Assembly: GCF_032854445.1 (NCBI RefSeq)
Contig: NC_088307.1
Location: forward strand, 20,722,017-20,770,000
Direction of reading: 5' to 3'
Source: Liolophura sinensis
Taxonomy: Eukaryota; Mollusca; Polyplacophora; Chitonida; Chitonidae
DNA: 47,984 nt
Shown here: piece after piece, positions 24,916 through 36,480 of the stretch
Layout of the letters: every line of letters begins with the position of its first letter
How positions within the stretch are numbered: the first letter of the stretch is position 1
Made by a program: the position numbers and the translations under genes
The notes under the pieces: generated by a model
What the model was told of the DNA's origin: nothing
Seen by the model: the letters and a program-made list of their open reading frames with translations, nothing else
Databases searched by the model: none

Positions 24916-25058
24916 TTATTTCTTTTCTTTATTTATTTGGTGTTTTACGCCGTACTCAAGAATATTTCACTTATACGATGGCAGCCAGCATTATGGTGGG
25001 AGGAAAAACAAGCAGAGCCCTGGGGAAACCCACAACCATCTGCAGGTTGCTGGCAGAC
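24916..25058 (-). mobile_element. 5'-truncated Meta-type SINE with 12-bp TSD
   Basis: The 3' module and body are well preserved and the element stops at GCAGGTTGCTGGCAGA. CCTTGAAATGAT flanks it at 24904-24915 and 25059-25070. The tRNA-related head is absent. Confidence 0.89.
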
Positions 25059-26337
25059 CCTTGAAATGATACTTTTGATTGCATGGACCAGTTTTTTGTG
25101 ATACGAAGATAATAAAACTTCACCCAAAAAATAGTATGTGACCTAAGAAAAGGGAGATAAATCAATAAGAATGTGAAAAATGCTAAAAAAAAACAATAAA
25201 AATAAATAAAAAAAAAAAATTAAAAAAAAGTGAAAATATGTGGTCACTGCGTGTATCTTCTTACCCTTATACAGTATAACTGTTGTTTATAGCCACTGTC
25301 TTCACAGAAATGATTTTTTTCGTTTAACTCCATATACATGTAATACTTAAAAATCTTAACGCCAATTCAACTGGATTTTTAAATTTGAACACAGTAAACT
25401 AAATTAACAGTCAAGCATTTTGACAAACACTCCTCGCTATCAGTTGTACAAGATGACATTATAAAGTCCATCTCTACTCAACAAATTTTAAATGACTCTA
25501 TCTTGTTTAAAGAGAAAAAGTCAAAAACTTCAATATCTGTACATTTTATATCTTAATATACCACTTTTCATTAGATTTTTCAGCCTCTCAAACTCTCCCT
25601 TTTATAATACTACCCTGTTAATTTTTTTCAGCCTGGTAAAAAGTTTTAATTTTACTTTATAATGTGTGTAATAAACATTTCTGACATTACCACTCTTTCA
25701 AAGACACATTCTTTTTTGGGTAACAAGGCAATTCCAATGATGTCCCATGGCATGTAGCAACTTAAAATAATCTGGCCCATTTGCACATTGAACATGACAA
25801 CTCAGCAGCACCAGTTAAACTCGGTCACCAGGGGGAAAATCAAAAAGCATCACATTAAAATCTCATCCTAAGCCTAGGATTCTAAACATCAATTTCATCA
25901 AGAATTTACACAGCAGTCATAAAAAGACTGACGCTCCCGTTACCATGATATTTTATGGTGGTCCCTAACCCATGTGAATACAATGTTAATATGACCATGT
26001 ATACTTTGAGATATGTGTCTTTCTGAATAGACTAACCTACTTGTAGATGTATTATTTACTGTAAATTTAAACTATCAAAGGTAATAGATCTATGTCAGGT
26101 TATCTCATGAGACAGAAACAAAATATTATCTTAACTTTGTGTGTAAATATAGCATTACCCAAGTCTTGATTTGCAGCCTGGGTTGAGGATGTTGCACTTT
26201 GGCATTTTCACTGTAAATGTACACATGTCATTAATACAAATAGGATGATGACTACACATACATGAATGTGTACATGACAGGACATGTATGTGTATTTACC
26301 CTAAATGACCTAAAATTCTGACGTCCATTTTCAAAGG

Positions 26338-26700
26338 ACCGGCCCCAATGGCACAGTTGGTAGAGGGTCCACTCCGGGAACGGTAGATACAGGGTCAATC
26401 CTGGGTCAGGTCACACCTAAGACCCTAAAAGAGGAAGTTGTAACTTCCTCGCTTGGCGTTCAGCTTGAAGGGGATAGTGCAATGACTGGTTGACCAGTAT
26501 CAGTATAATGGCTTGGGCGGTGCAGCTTACTTGCCTTCAGTAAGACGTCTCAGTGAAGCAGCATTAAACAAAAGAGCGGTGGAAATCCGTCCTGCAACAA
26601 GGAGGCACATTACATGCACTCTAAGGATTCCCTTGTCATCATATGACTGAAAAATTGTTAAGTATCACATGAAACCCTATGCACTCACTCACTCACTCAC
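26338..26700 (+). mobile_element. Second tRNA-derived SINE family, full-length copy 2 with 14-bp TSD
   Basis: The element begins ACCGGCCCCAATGGCACAGT with a tRNA-like A-box (GGCACAGTTGGTAGAG), has a B-box-like GGGTCAATCCTGGGTC, a body of about 250 bp and a terminal (ACTC)n tail. TCCATTTTCAAAGG at 26324-26337 recurs at 26701-26714, defining both ends. The body has no similarity to the Meta-type SINE that I can see, so this is a separate family sharing only the tRNA-head plan. It is antisense to the host gene. Confidence 0.9.
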
Positions 26701-26929
26701 TCCATTTTCAAAGGCAAATAAATGTCATAAAATACTGTTATCATTTCTGGTGCTGAGCCATTTTCCCTGTAGGATATCTCCTACTTTCCAAAGAAATCTC
26801 TAAAAACCTTTGTAAAATAAATGAAACAATCAGAATTGTAAAAAAATGAGCAACTTAGTCATGGAACAAATTTTATGTCATTTAAGGCACTAATTTACAT
26901 GTACCTAAGGGATCAGGATGTAATAAAGA

Positions 26930-27015
26930 AAGACACATGTAATCCATCCACAAGGTACGAGTTCAATCCTGGCAGTGGACACACATGGAATTTTTAGCTT
27001 CTCTTTAGATTTTCA
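26930..27015 (+). repeat. tRNA-like B-box relic
   Basis: GGTACGAGTTCAATCCTGGC is a good B-box followed by CACACATGGAATTTTTAGC. The A-box side is poor. Confidence 0.3.
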
Positions 27016-27164
27016 TAGTTCTTATGGCCATGGTCACATTTATCAGCTTATCATCTACTTATTGTCACACAGGTACATTTATGTATGTGTAAACAGTCCT
27101 AGGATCAGGAAACCTAGTCTTCTATAAGCAATTTGTGGGCTCCCCTGCTCTTACATCTTGTGTG

Positions 27165-27325
27165 GCCATTTACAGGTGCAGTCTTACGTGCACTGAATAC
27201 CACCTGCCTTCCCACAATAAGGTGTGCATATCTGGGAAAGTTTGTCTGCAATTTGCCAAAGGCTGGTGGTTTATGCCGAGCACTATTGTTTCCTTCACCC
27301 ATAAAACTGGGCGTCATCTTAAAAG
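27165..27325 (+). repeat. SINE-like central domain fragment
   Basis: ATATCTGGGAAAGTTTGTCT, TGCCAAAGGCTGGTGGTTTA and GAGCACTATTGTTTCCTTCA, then CCCATAAAACTGGGCGTCAT, resemble a SINE body module. The stretch CCAAAGGCTGGTGGTTT to GAGCACT recurs at 38215-38310. No tRNA head was confirmed. Confidence 0.45.
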
Positions 27326-27474
27326 AGAAAAATTCATATCCATAAATTAATATTTGGATTAGCATGTGGCACATATTGATCAGGGTTTAGTTTGACGAAG
27401 ATGTCGTACATATACGATAATCGAACTTAGAGGACAATGTTACGATAATAGTGACGTACAACACATTGTATGAC

Positions 27475-27499
27475 AAAAAAAAAAAAAAAAAAAAAAAAA
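27475..27499. repeat. 25-bp A homopolymer
   Basis: Uninterrupted A run directly before a tRNA-like head. It could be the tail of an otherwise unrecognised retroposon. Confidence 0.9.
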
Positions 27500-27600
27500 C
27501 GTCGCTTTGTGAGACTGGTCTCAGAAGTTCAATCCTGGCCCTAGGCATGGAAATTTGAGCTTCGTCAGCTCTCATTTTTCATGTGACCTTGGAGACATTA
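27500..27600 (+). repeat. tRNA-like B-box relic after a poly-A run
   Basis: TCGCTTTGTGAGACTGGTCT, then CAGAAGTTCAATCCTGGCCC, resembles a tRNA-derived head. It directly follows a 25-bp A run (27475-27499). Confidence 0.3.
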
Positions 27601-27644
27601 TGTGATGTACGGTGTATTTTTTGTCACAAATGACGATATCTGCA

Positions 27645-27745
27645 CAATTAATCTAGAAATTGCCAGTGTTTAACGCTGGAATAGAACCAGTACCAGCCTC
27701 ATGATGAAGCAAACGTTTGAGAGCTACACACCTTCATCACTCAGC
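27645..27745 (-). repeat. tRNA-like head with A and B boxes, probable SINE relic
   Basis: On the minus strand, GGTGGCTGAGTGATGAAGGT resembles a Ser/Leu-type A-box, and TACTGGTTCTATTCCAGCG about 50 bp later resembles a B-box. The spacing fits a tRNA-derived promoter. It lies opposite the head-like sequence at 27500-27600. Confidence 0.38.
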
Positions 27746-27989
27746 CACCAGTCACTCCAGTATTCTCTTTTTATAGATCCATGGTACAAATGTACCAGAA
27801 AACCAATCCATCAAAAGCTGCTACTGTCTATGATTTACATTGCTAAAGCCTAGAGGGATTAAGCTATGCTAGAACCACAGTAATTGCCGGACGATACCTC
27901 CAGTCTTCATGTCTGCCTTAAACCACAGATTATGGAAATCACTTCAGCTGAAGTGTTCTCCCAGCTTCTCCCTCTCTTCCCTACCCTGA

Positions 27990-28260
27990 TGCTCAGACAC
28001 AATTCTTTATCCCTCTTCACATAATTGCAATTAGTGACTATTTTTGCTGGCATCCCCGGAGACGTCTCCAGCCAGGGATAGATCACTTATGCTGAATCTA
28101 ACAGATGTTACTTCCGAGTCGTTCCCCGAAAGAATCACGCAATATGAGATATTGATCGATGCTGTATGCCGGTAAAGAGTGCACGTATGTATCTCATACA
28201 AGCAGGGTATATTGGCACAACCCAAAAGCCTGAAGATGAAAGGCGATGCAGATCAGAGAG
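27990..28260. promoter_or_regulatory. Candidate regulatory stretch with palindromes
   Basis: This non-repetitive, more GC-balanced stretch contains AATTGCAATT (28023-28032) and the perfect 12-bp palindrome GGAGACGTCTCC (28058-28069), followed by ATATTGATCGATG. No coding support. Confidence 0.28.
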
Positions 28261-28484
28261 ACGGTGAGGTGCAGAGCACAGAAAAACGGGCACCTCTAAT
28301 TAGCAAAAGAAATCACTGCTTTGCCTATTTACATTTAGTAATTCAGTGACACATGAGAATTTGTACACCTACACCTCCATATGTGTACATATATATGTTT
28401 AACCCAAGAAAAAATGAAAGAAGACAAAAAAAATGTTTAAGTCTTATTACTTTCACCTAAAGTTTAACATTGTCCCAGTGACAG

Positions 28485-28610
28485 ATTTTGCCTGATTCTG
28501 ATTGATTTGTCCATCAAATAGGTACATTTAAGAGTTTAATTTCATAAAGTTTAATTAATTTCTCAGCATAAAAAACTTTTGTATCAAGTCCTTTAAATAC
28601 TTTTGAAAGT
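28485..28610 (+). repeat. Dispersed repeat family C, possible copy 2
   Basis: GATTCTGATTGATTTGTCCA, TTAATTAATTTCTCAGC and TTTGTATCAAGTCC correspond loosely to copy 1. Weakest member. Confidence 0.32.
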
Positions 28611-30591
28611 TCATTTCAACTTACCAAACTTTAGGTGATACACAGAAACCAAACAAATAAACAAAACAAGCAATTAAATTAATAAACGGGCAGATGAACA
28701 GACTCATACTAATACCTTTTGCTTTCGTTGAAGGGATAATAAGGAGAAAAAAGTAGTATGCCAAGTCGTACTCACTTAATATAAAGTATATCGCAGGTCA
28801 AATGGTCAGGGTCATGGGTTGGAGGATATCTGGCAGAGCCGAGAAAAAAACAGCCAAATTGGCAAACTGTCTGACATAAGACAGCAGCCAATCAATCGTG
28901 AGATGAACATATTATCACATCCAAGCGACTAAACAGACACTAAGATGGACTTGAGCATAGCACAATCATCTCAGCCAATCAGGGCACAAAGGCAAAAAAA
29001 AAAAAAAAAATGATTGTAACAAATTAACGGCTATCTTGCCAGGACACTTTGACCTTGAATATTTTAGGACAGTGCTTGAGTGACATAGCTAGGAGTACTA
29101 GCTCGGATTACAAATGCCAGTTACATGCACAATAATCATCTGGAAATTTACAAGAACTAAGGTAAATTAATTAATGCACACAAATTTGCATTTATATATA
29201 TAGTTACCTACATGTGCACTAATGCTGTCAAGTTGTAAAGAATTGTTCAAACTATTTAATTGCTGGAATTATCAAATTCTTCGCGAAGCAGACGAAACTG
29301 AACAACACAATCAAATTTGTTGTGCCAGCTCACTAAAGCATCATGCTGAAGACACCAGTGATATGACTTGTGGTGCATCATCAACACAACACTAAATAGG
29401 ACACCATGATGCACACCCTGACTACATGCACACATTTTTGAATAACATTGGGGGCTACCAGTAGTGATAGCAAAACTGTCAACTCTCATACAAAACTGTT
29501 CAGCTGATCAATGCCACTGACGTTTGAGTTCAACTAAGCGACATTTCTACAGAAATCAAATCTGGTAATTACCAATTACCTGTCATCATTATCAGAATAG
29601 TTTATGACAAGCAGATTTTTCTCATCACATTTTTAGCTTTAATGACTGTTATGGGCACATTTGCAAGCTGATCACCACATCAGGTTTGTTGATGAGAAGA
29701 TAACTACAGCACTGAAAGCTTCATGTAAATATCTTTGTTAATTATATATTACTTGTATTGTTGTCATAGATGACAACAGACGTTTTCCATGAAGTACTGA
29801 GAATTAAATTTTCAATCCAAAGGTAAAAATGTTTGACCACATAAAATACGCACTTAAATGTTGTTTTCTAAATGTGAGATCCGGAGATTAAGAAATGGCA
29901 CTGACAATTACGAATGTAGTTATATTTATATCAATAAGCAAATGGCCCATAACACACAAACTGTGTAATAAAATCTGCAACCTGAACTTAGGGGGTCCTA
30001 CAATCTGATATCTGTAATCTAAATCTAAAATTAGAATCTCAAGTGAGTCAATACAACGGTTATATTTAGCACAGTTACTGCTGCAAGGCACGTTCGGGTA
30101 ATGCCAAATCAATAACTGATTTGCATAATGATCTCTGATTAAATTTAAATTTAAATTTGATACCTGGTAATGAGCTAGAACAAGATTTTAATTTGGACTG
30201 ATTTTCCATCAATAAGAATCTATAATATAACTGATTCAAAGTGAAACAATCTCGCATATGGACACGTCATTTTCTCATCAATCACATTTCTATAACTCCA
30301 AATCCATGGTGCTATAGAATCCACTGGCCTTTCGTTGTTACAACAATCAAATTATTCAAATTTTATCAGCCAGGATCACAATCGACTCTCTTTCTTAAAC
30401 TTTTAATTAAAAAGTGTGTAAAATTCAAATCAGTTGTCAGATGTCAGAATATCTTACATGTATACAATATGCATGGACTTTCACACCAGTTCTTCAAAAT
30501 TTCTTCTGTAATTTTCAACCCAGATGCAGTTTCATCCAGGAACTGGGATTTCTGTGATGGTCTGCATTTCCCACAAATTAGATGATTTTAT

Positions 30592-30885
30592 AGTTTTATT
30601 TTTGTAGCTTTCTCCAACGTTAAAAAAATGGTAATTTTGCCTGTAATTTATTTATTTATTTGATTGGAGTTTTATGCCACACTCAAGAATATTTCACTTA
30701 TATGACGGTGGCCATCATCATTGTGGGAGGAAACCAGGCACAGCCCGGGGGAAACTCAAAACCATTCACAGGTTGCTGGAGTCCATCCCACGTACAGGAA
30801 GATTTTTTATTTTTTTATTTATTTATTTTTTTTGCCTGTAAAACAAAAATTTAAAGTAGTGTAGCCTAATTAAAGAGAAAAATTA
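30592..30885 (+). repeat. Dispersed repeat family B, copy split by a SINE
   Basis: Left part: TAGTTTTATTTTTGTAGC, CCAACGTTAAAAAAATGG, TTTTGCCTGTAA. Right part after the SINE: TTGCCTGTAAAACAAAAATT, TAAAGTAGTGTAGCCTAA. Removing the SINE and one copy of the duplication gives the order seen in the other two copies. Confidence 0.58.
30647..30829 (-). mobile_element. 5'-truncated Meta-type SINE inserted in an older dispersed repeat
   Basis: The tail GATTGGAGTTTTATGCC, the core and ACAGGTTGCTGGAGTCCATC are present, followed by an unusual T/A-rich stretch (30801-30829) not seen in the other copies. TTTTGCCTGTAA is duplicated at 30635-30646 and 30830-30841 and lies inside a dispersed repeat (see 30592-30885). 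Confidence 0.85.
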
Positions 30886-31856
30886 TCTTTTTCAGAATCC
30901 CAAACCAGATCAGAACTTATAGCATATAGCTGTCTCATTTTTCTCCACTTTATATAAGCCTAGTACATGCTCAGAGAAAACGGACTGCACGAGTGAGTAT
31001 CTCTATTTACTGTGTATACCATAGACAGGCCTGAATTTAGACTTGGGTGCAGGGTACAGTGAAATAGCTAAACTCCCTCTGGACAAGATGCTACAACCAA
31101 CACCCGAATCCTTAAGTACATCTTCACACTTCGCCAAGGCGTTTATTGTCTGAGGTGTACATGCATGTGGCATATTGCAAATGGCTGGTTTGGGATAAGA
31201 ACTGATAAGTTTGTAATTTTATATCCAGTGACTCACTAGAGCCTAACACTTTAACCTCTGCTTCTGGTCGCCTGAATGGTAACCAACAGCGACCCCGACC
31301 CCCCACTGAGTGATGGCCACAGGATTGGTATCCGCTGTCGTTGTAATGGAGAAATATTAAATGGTAGAACTCTCCAAGTCTCATTCAGACAAAAGCACAA
31401 CTGGTGAATACAACATGGTGGGGTCACCATCAATGCAGCGAGATTATTTTCCCTGCTGACAGCTCTAGGAAACAATGAATGCCTTTTTCCCTGACGCACT
31501 CACACTGTGAGGCGTTATTTTTGACAGAGACAGATTCAATAGAAAACCTGCATGACTCACCGACCAATCAACTTTGATCCGCGGAAAAATCAAACATTTT
31601 CACAGCCAGGGGCTAAACAAACACACGGGGTGGAAAATTTTGTTACTGCCACTTCTTGAATCCAATTACAGAGCCATGAGTGCATGGCAGATGCTCTTTT
31701 TGTTGTTGTTTCTATTTTCTCCTTTTTTCTCCATGGATTTATTCTTAGTGATTACAACCCAGGTAGAAACTCCATTTTCAAAAGCCTGGTGACACTTAAA
31801 GTTGTATTAATCTCTGCTCAGATAATCTAATGATAGGGAAAAAAGTGTGTGTACAC

Positions 31857-31890
31857 TCAATCAATTGATCAATCAATCGATCAATCAATA
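31857..31890. repeat. (ATCA)n short tandem repeat
   Basis: TCAATCAATTGATCAATCAA and following bases form about eight ATCA-type units containing TTGATCAA palindromes. Confidence 0.85.
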
Positions 31891-32084
31891 AACACTGATA
31901 AAGGGCACACATACATATGTACTTTTGAACATACTTAAACTAGAAACTACTTCCAATAGTACTTTCTCAAAGGTTGTAGGATTTTAATTTTAAAGTCAAT
32001 TTTTATTGACAAATTTCTTTATTGGTCAATTTTTATTGACTAAATACAAGTACATTACAACTTCCATTTTCCTTTTTCCCTTTA

Positions 32085-32165
32085 GTCTAGTGGTAGAGGC
32101 ATTGACTCAGATCCCAGAGATCAGTGGTTCATATCTCTTGCTGGTAAGCTCCACCACATCTACAT
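32085..32165 (+). repeat. tRNA-like head, probable relic
   Basis: TTTAGTCTAGTGGTAGAGGC is a strong A-box-like sequence, with ATCAGTGGTTCATATCTC as a weak B-box about 30 bp on. Confidence 0.33.
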
Positions 32166-32906
32166 TTATTAGAAATAATCTTCAGATTTCACTGACAAAT
32201 TATACAGTACCAATATGAGAAAGCCATTTCTGCCAAATTTATGAGCAATTTCACAAAAAACAATGGCTATCAGTGGCCTTAACTTGGGAGACTGTCTTGT
32301 GGATACAATTACTTAACTGGTCAGCAAGTAAGCTCTGAGTTCTAGATAGAATTCTGCCAAATAAATACGAAACCTCACTAAACAATGCCTCGTGGTCTTA
32401 ACTTAGTCTTATGGATAACTTGGTCAGCAAGGAAGCTCAGAATTCTACAGAGAATTCCCTTAGATGCCTACATGTATTTCATAAAACAAGAATATCATGA
32501 AAGCATCAAGTTCAGCCAAAACAAAAATAAAAAAAAAATAAAAAACTGTATGCATGTTTATTCCATTTAGGGATATTTTACAGCTCGTTAGTAAAACACA
32601 AAATAAAACTGGTGTCACCTTATGTAAAATTGTTTCATTATTGACTGATGGAAGATCGAGGGATTGACAAACAGAGTGAAAAATCAACAGTCCTATCTCC
32701 AATCCCCCTCACAAAGCAATTGGCAGCTTCTTACTTCTGAGCACCCTTTTAGTATAGTCCAATTTGAGATCAAATACTTTCATATAAGACATCTGAAATT
32801 GATGCCGTACACAATTTCAAAATTACTTATGAATGCACTTGAATATCGGGAATTTGCTCAAACAGTGACATTAACAGGCAATGTTCCCCATAATGTGTGC
32901 TTTTCT

Positions 32907-33161
32907 TTTATTTATTTATTTGATAGGTCTTTTACGCCGTACTCAAGAATATTTCACTTATACAACGACGGCCAGCATTATGGTGGGAGGAGACCGGGCA
33001 GAATCCATGACCATCCGCAGGTTGCTGGCAGACCTTTTCTTGTGTAACTGGAGAGGAAGCCAGCATGAGCTGGGCTTGAACTTACGGCGACCACATTGCT
33101 GAGAGGTTCCTGGGTAATTGCGCCGAGCCAGCTTGCTAAGCACCTCAGCCACGGAGGCCCC
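32907..33161 (-). mobile_element. Near full-length tRNA-headed Meta-type SINE
   Basis: All modules are present: tail with ACGCCGTACTCAAGAATA, core GCCAGCATTATGGTGGGAGG, B-box region GAACTTACGGCGACC, and A-box end CTCAGCCACGGAGGCC. A C run of about 12 bp follows directly. No clear target-site duplication was seen. Confidence 0.9.
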
Positions 33162-34239
33162 CCCCCCCACCCTCTTAAGATGTTCTGTAATTTGGGCACC
33201 TGTAATGGGCATCAAAATGTCCTTCTGCCTGTCCCTGTAGCAGACTAATAATCTGAATGATTAGCGCAATCCACACCATTGCTGCACATAGCAAACTGCT
33301 GTGGTATGTACAGCTGTATATCACATATAGACATCGTCATGGCAACAACATGTGCCTCTACTGAGAATCAACCACAGTGACTGAAGCAAGGATCAAGGAA
33401 AACTATCCTGAAACCAAAATCTATCACTCAACAGGCTGAGTGAGACAAAACATGTTAGTGCATGAGACAATTATGTCTAATACTCCCAGTGGAAATTCCG
33501 AAAAAGTGTTTTTTGTAAATGCTCTGCATCTTCATCAATAAAACACTGTTGTAACATTATCCCTCAATTAGCTGTCAAAACACTGCCATTAACTCAAAAG
33601 ATACTTCACCATTGACTAAATTATGTTTAAAGAGACAAAAAAAAAAAAACAAAAAAACAAATTATATAGAGATTACACTTGGATAATGGCCTATGGCATT
33701 CACTTTAGAATTTAAACCTTTGAATATTCACTATTTCTTATGATGATAAATGATTATTTGTTTGGATGAAACAACAATTCTTCAAAAACTTAAAACAGCA
33801 AAACATTTAAATGCATATAATAAAGTTTTCAGATCAACTTAAAGTTGAGATCGATCTATAAAATAATGACTGCTGTAAAACAAAGTGTTTTTCCTTCAAA
33901 TAAATAACTAAAGCCGTCTAATTTTAAAAAATTATCGATTAAGTTTTTCCTCATAAATGATGATCATCAATATTTCAGCTAGCAAATGGAATAAACTTAC
34001 AAATACCAGCACCTTGCTGTCTGCTGGAATGGCTCAGAATTGTGCACAAGAAATTAATGACTTGTCAAAACCAATTTTTCTCACCATAGATTTAAGCAAA
34101 ACCTTTTTTGGAAACATGACTGTCAGTTTCTTGCCTAGATTTTAGTATAGATGATGCATATAGATGCTTGAAATATGAGACTTGTGACGTTGGCGCTAAA
34201 AAAAAAATAAAAATAAAAAAAATAAAACAAAAACCATAC

Positions 34240-34815
34240 CAAGTAAGTCAAGATCATTGTGCTGGAATGATTGGGTATTTTTTGCTTCTATTAAAGAGCT
34301 GCTGGATTCCGAGGAGCGAATATTTACTTGTTACATCAAATTAGGATCCATTAGTCTGTCAAATCACATCATGACATGTCCATCAGAAGTGGCATTGAGC
34401 CTCGTATCGCGTAGCCTTGGCAAAAGATGGGGGGCAGACAAAAAACCATGAATTGATGGAGGGTCGGAAAGGATTAGGGCTAATGTAATGAGACCCTGGT
34501 GATGACTCAATAGCGCTGCCCAATTCACCGGTCAGAGGTTATTCTATTGAGATACTGGTAAATGCCATTAAATCCAGCAGGCCAATTAATTCTCTGGAGG
34601 CTTACAATGATAATATCACGTACAACAACGCCCCAAAGCTTTCCCCGCAGCTCTGTAGGAACCTTAAAGAAGGGGCACTCAAGTATCAGTACTAATATGA
34701 CAAATGGTCTGACCACATACCCTCTAGCTAAGGCCACAAACCGAGGTCGGCAAATCGCCCCTGCTCGCGCCCTCATAATATTCCCCGCGTTCCAGCACAT
34801 TGGAAAGGGTCAAGT
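34240..34815. promoter_or_regulatory. Candidate conserved intronic regulatory element
   Basis: This block has balanced composition and no repeats. It contains an AP-1 site TGACTCA (34503-34509), homeodomain-type AATTAATT near 34585, GGATTAGGGCTAATGTAATG near 34470, and a GC-rich end (CGCCCCTGCTCGCGCC near 34757). Both strands carry 86-91 codon frames with no recognisable product. Called on composition only. Confidence 0.33.
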
Positions 34816-35811
34816 GTTTTGATAAGATGAGTTGTAACAATATACAGCATTAGCAGTTGTGTACAGTTGACTTCATTACTCTCTCCTTTTCTGGCCACTT
34901 TTATACAGATTTGTGTTAAACAAACATGCCAATTACAACTGTATAAGTGGACTGAGCAAATCTTGACACTTGTTTTGCCGGTGACAATAAAAAAAAAATG
35001 ATTCGCAATAAAAAAAACACATTTTATATAAACCAATAATTTGTGCAGATTATTTTTTTGCAAATAAAATAATTGATAATGGATTAATTATGTTGCTATA
35101 TGGCAAACAGTACATAGCAAATTTCATAATTCATGGAGGCATAAAAAAAATACAGACAATTTCCAGCCTGTTACCCTAAATTATTGAGTTTAACATGGAA
35201 AGTAATTGCTAATGTGGTGTTAAAAGCCAAAATTGACATTTAATGACATCATTTTGGCAACTGATTTACCAAAATGTCAAAGTGTGAACTGTAGGTCTAT
35301 TAAATCTTGCGACTTGATCTCATAATAAAGCTAAAATGTCCATATAAACATATACAGTATTTTCCAATACTATTCTCCGTCCTCGGAACAACAATTGTTT
35401 TAAGGTTTTTACAATCAGCTACGTGTAATTATATCCGGTGTGATCTCTATCATAATTGATCAAGCATCAATTAAATTTGATATTCTGAAATGTTCTATTT
35501 TTTTTTTTAATTAAATAACTGTATGGCCAATGTCAGTTTCTTTTTATTGACTGTAATTCTTCCACCATCAGTACATGTCATGAGTTTGTACATACAGTTC
35601 ACATATTTCACCGTAAGTTGGATTTGTAATAATGCACTTTCAAAAAACATTAAAATGGCAAGTTTTGTGAATAAGAAATTCATCCAACTTCATGAAAATT
35701 CTTTAATTTTTTAGGTCCCACATCTATAAAGTGGAAGAATCAAGAATCAAAGTGTCACTTGAAAAATGGTTAAAAACAGTACTCTGCGGGCATTAGTACA
35801 TGCAAACTTAT

Positions 35812-35895
35812 GAAATTATACTTTATATACTGAAAAGGTGCATAAGTTGCACTGAAAGTTGATCTTTCATATGCAGAAATATTGAGGGATTAGCT
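35812..35895 (+). repeat. Dispersed repeat family A, 3' fragment
   Basis: AAATTATACTTTATATACTG, GCACTGAAAGTTGATC, TTTCATATGCAGAAATATTG and AGGGATTAG match the 3' half of copies 1 and 2. Confidence 0.5.
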
Positions 35896-36159
35896 AGGGA
35901 AGATGAGTCAAAAGTATTAAAACTCTATATTGCTTAAAAGTCATAGTTCTATATGAGTTCAATAATAATAATAATTGAGGCATGACAACATGTAAATGTA
36001 AAATGTTTCATAAGCTTATGATCGACATGCCGAGATAATGATCCCGGTGTGTGGATCGAAAACTAAAAGGAGAAGAAAACTTAAAAACATTACACTATAG
36101 AGCACATTTTTTTTTCTATCTGGTGGTGCCTGCTGCAAAATTTTGCCATTTTTCCTCGC

Positions 36160-36480
36160 CATACACGTAAAGCCTGAATACGGCAAAGCTGGCATAAATC
36201 GCTGAGACCATCGCATCCTCCATCTTTAACACCTTGTAATTTATGCGGGTGGTGTGTTGCTTCTCAGCCAATGAGAGCCATTAAAACTGCTGGCTTGTTT
36301 GTGTAAACTCAGAACCTACCTCCAAAATTCTGGCTTCCGGATCGTCAAGCGGAAAACGAACTGTACAGTTCGCTACCTTCTGGGAAGAAGAGTTCTACCG
36401 GAAATGTACAAAATGCACTTCAGAAGTTACCGACGGCAATTCTCCTCCTAACACAGTAGACTTCAGACTAGTTCTTAGGC
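36160..36480. promoter_or_regulatory. Candidate regulatory stretch with 16-bp palindrome
   Basis: This non-repetitive region contains the perfect palindrome CGAACTGTACAGTTCG (36357-36372) and a CCAAT box (AGCCAATGAGAG near 36268). AGAACNNNTGTTCT-type nuclear-receptor sites resemble the palindrome only loosely. The function is unknown. Confidence 0.27.

Noticed and set aside
30241-30585. 114-codon plus-strand frame
   Set aside because: No domain, no flanking splice consensus I could identify, and typical AT-rich composition. Probably random.
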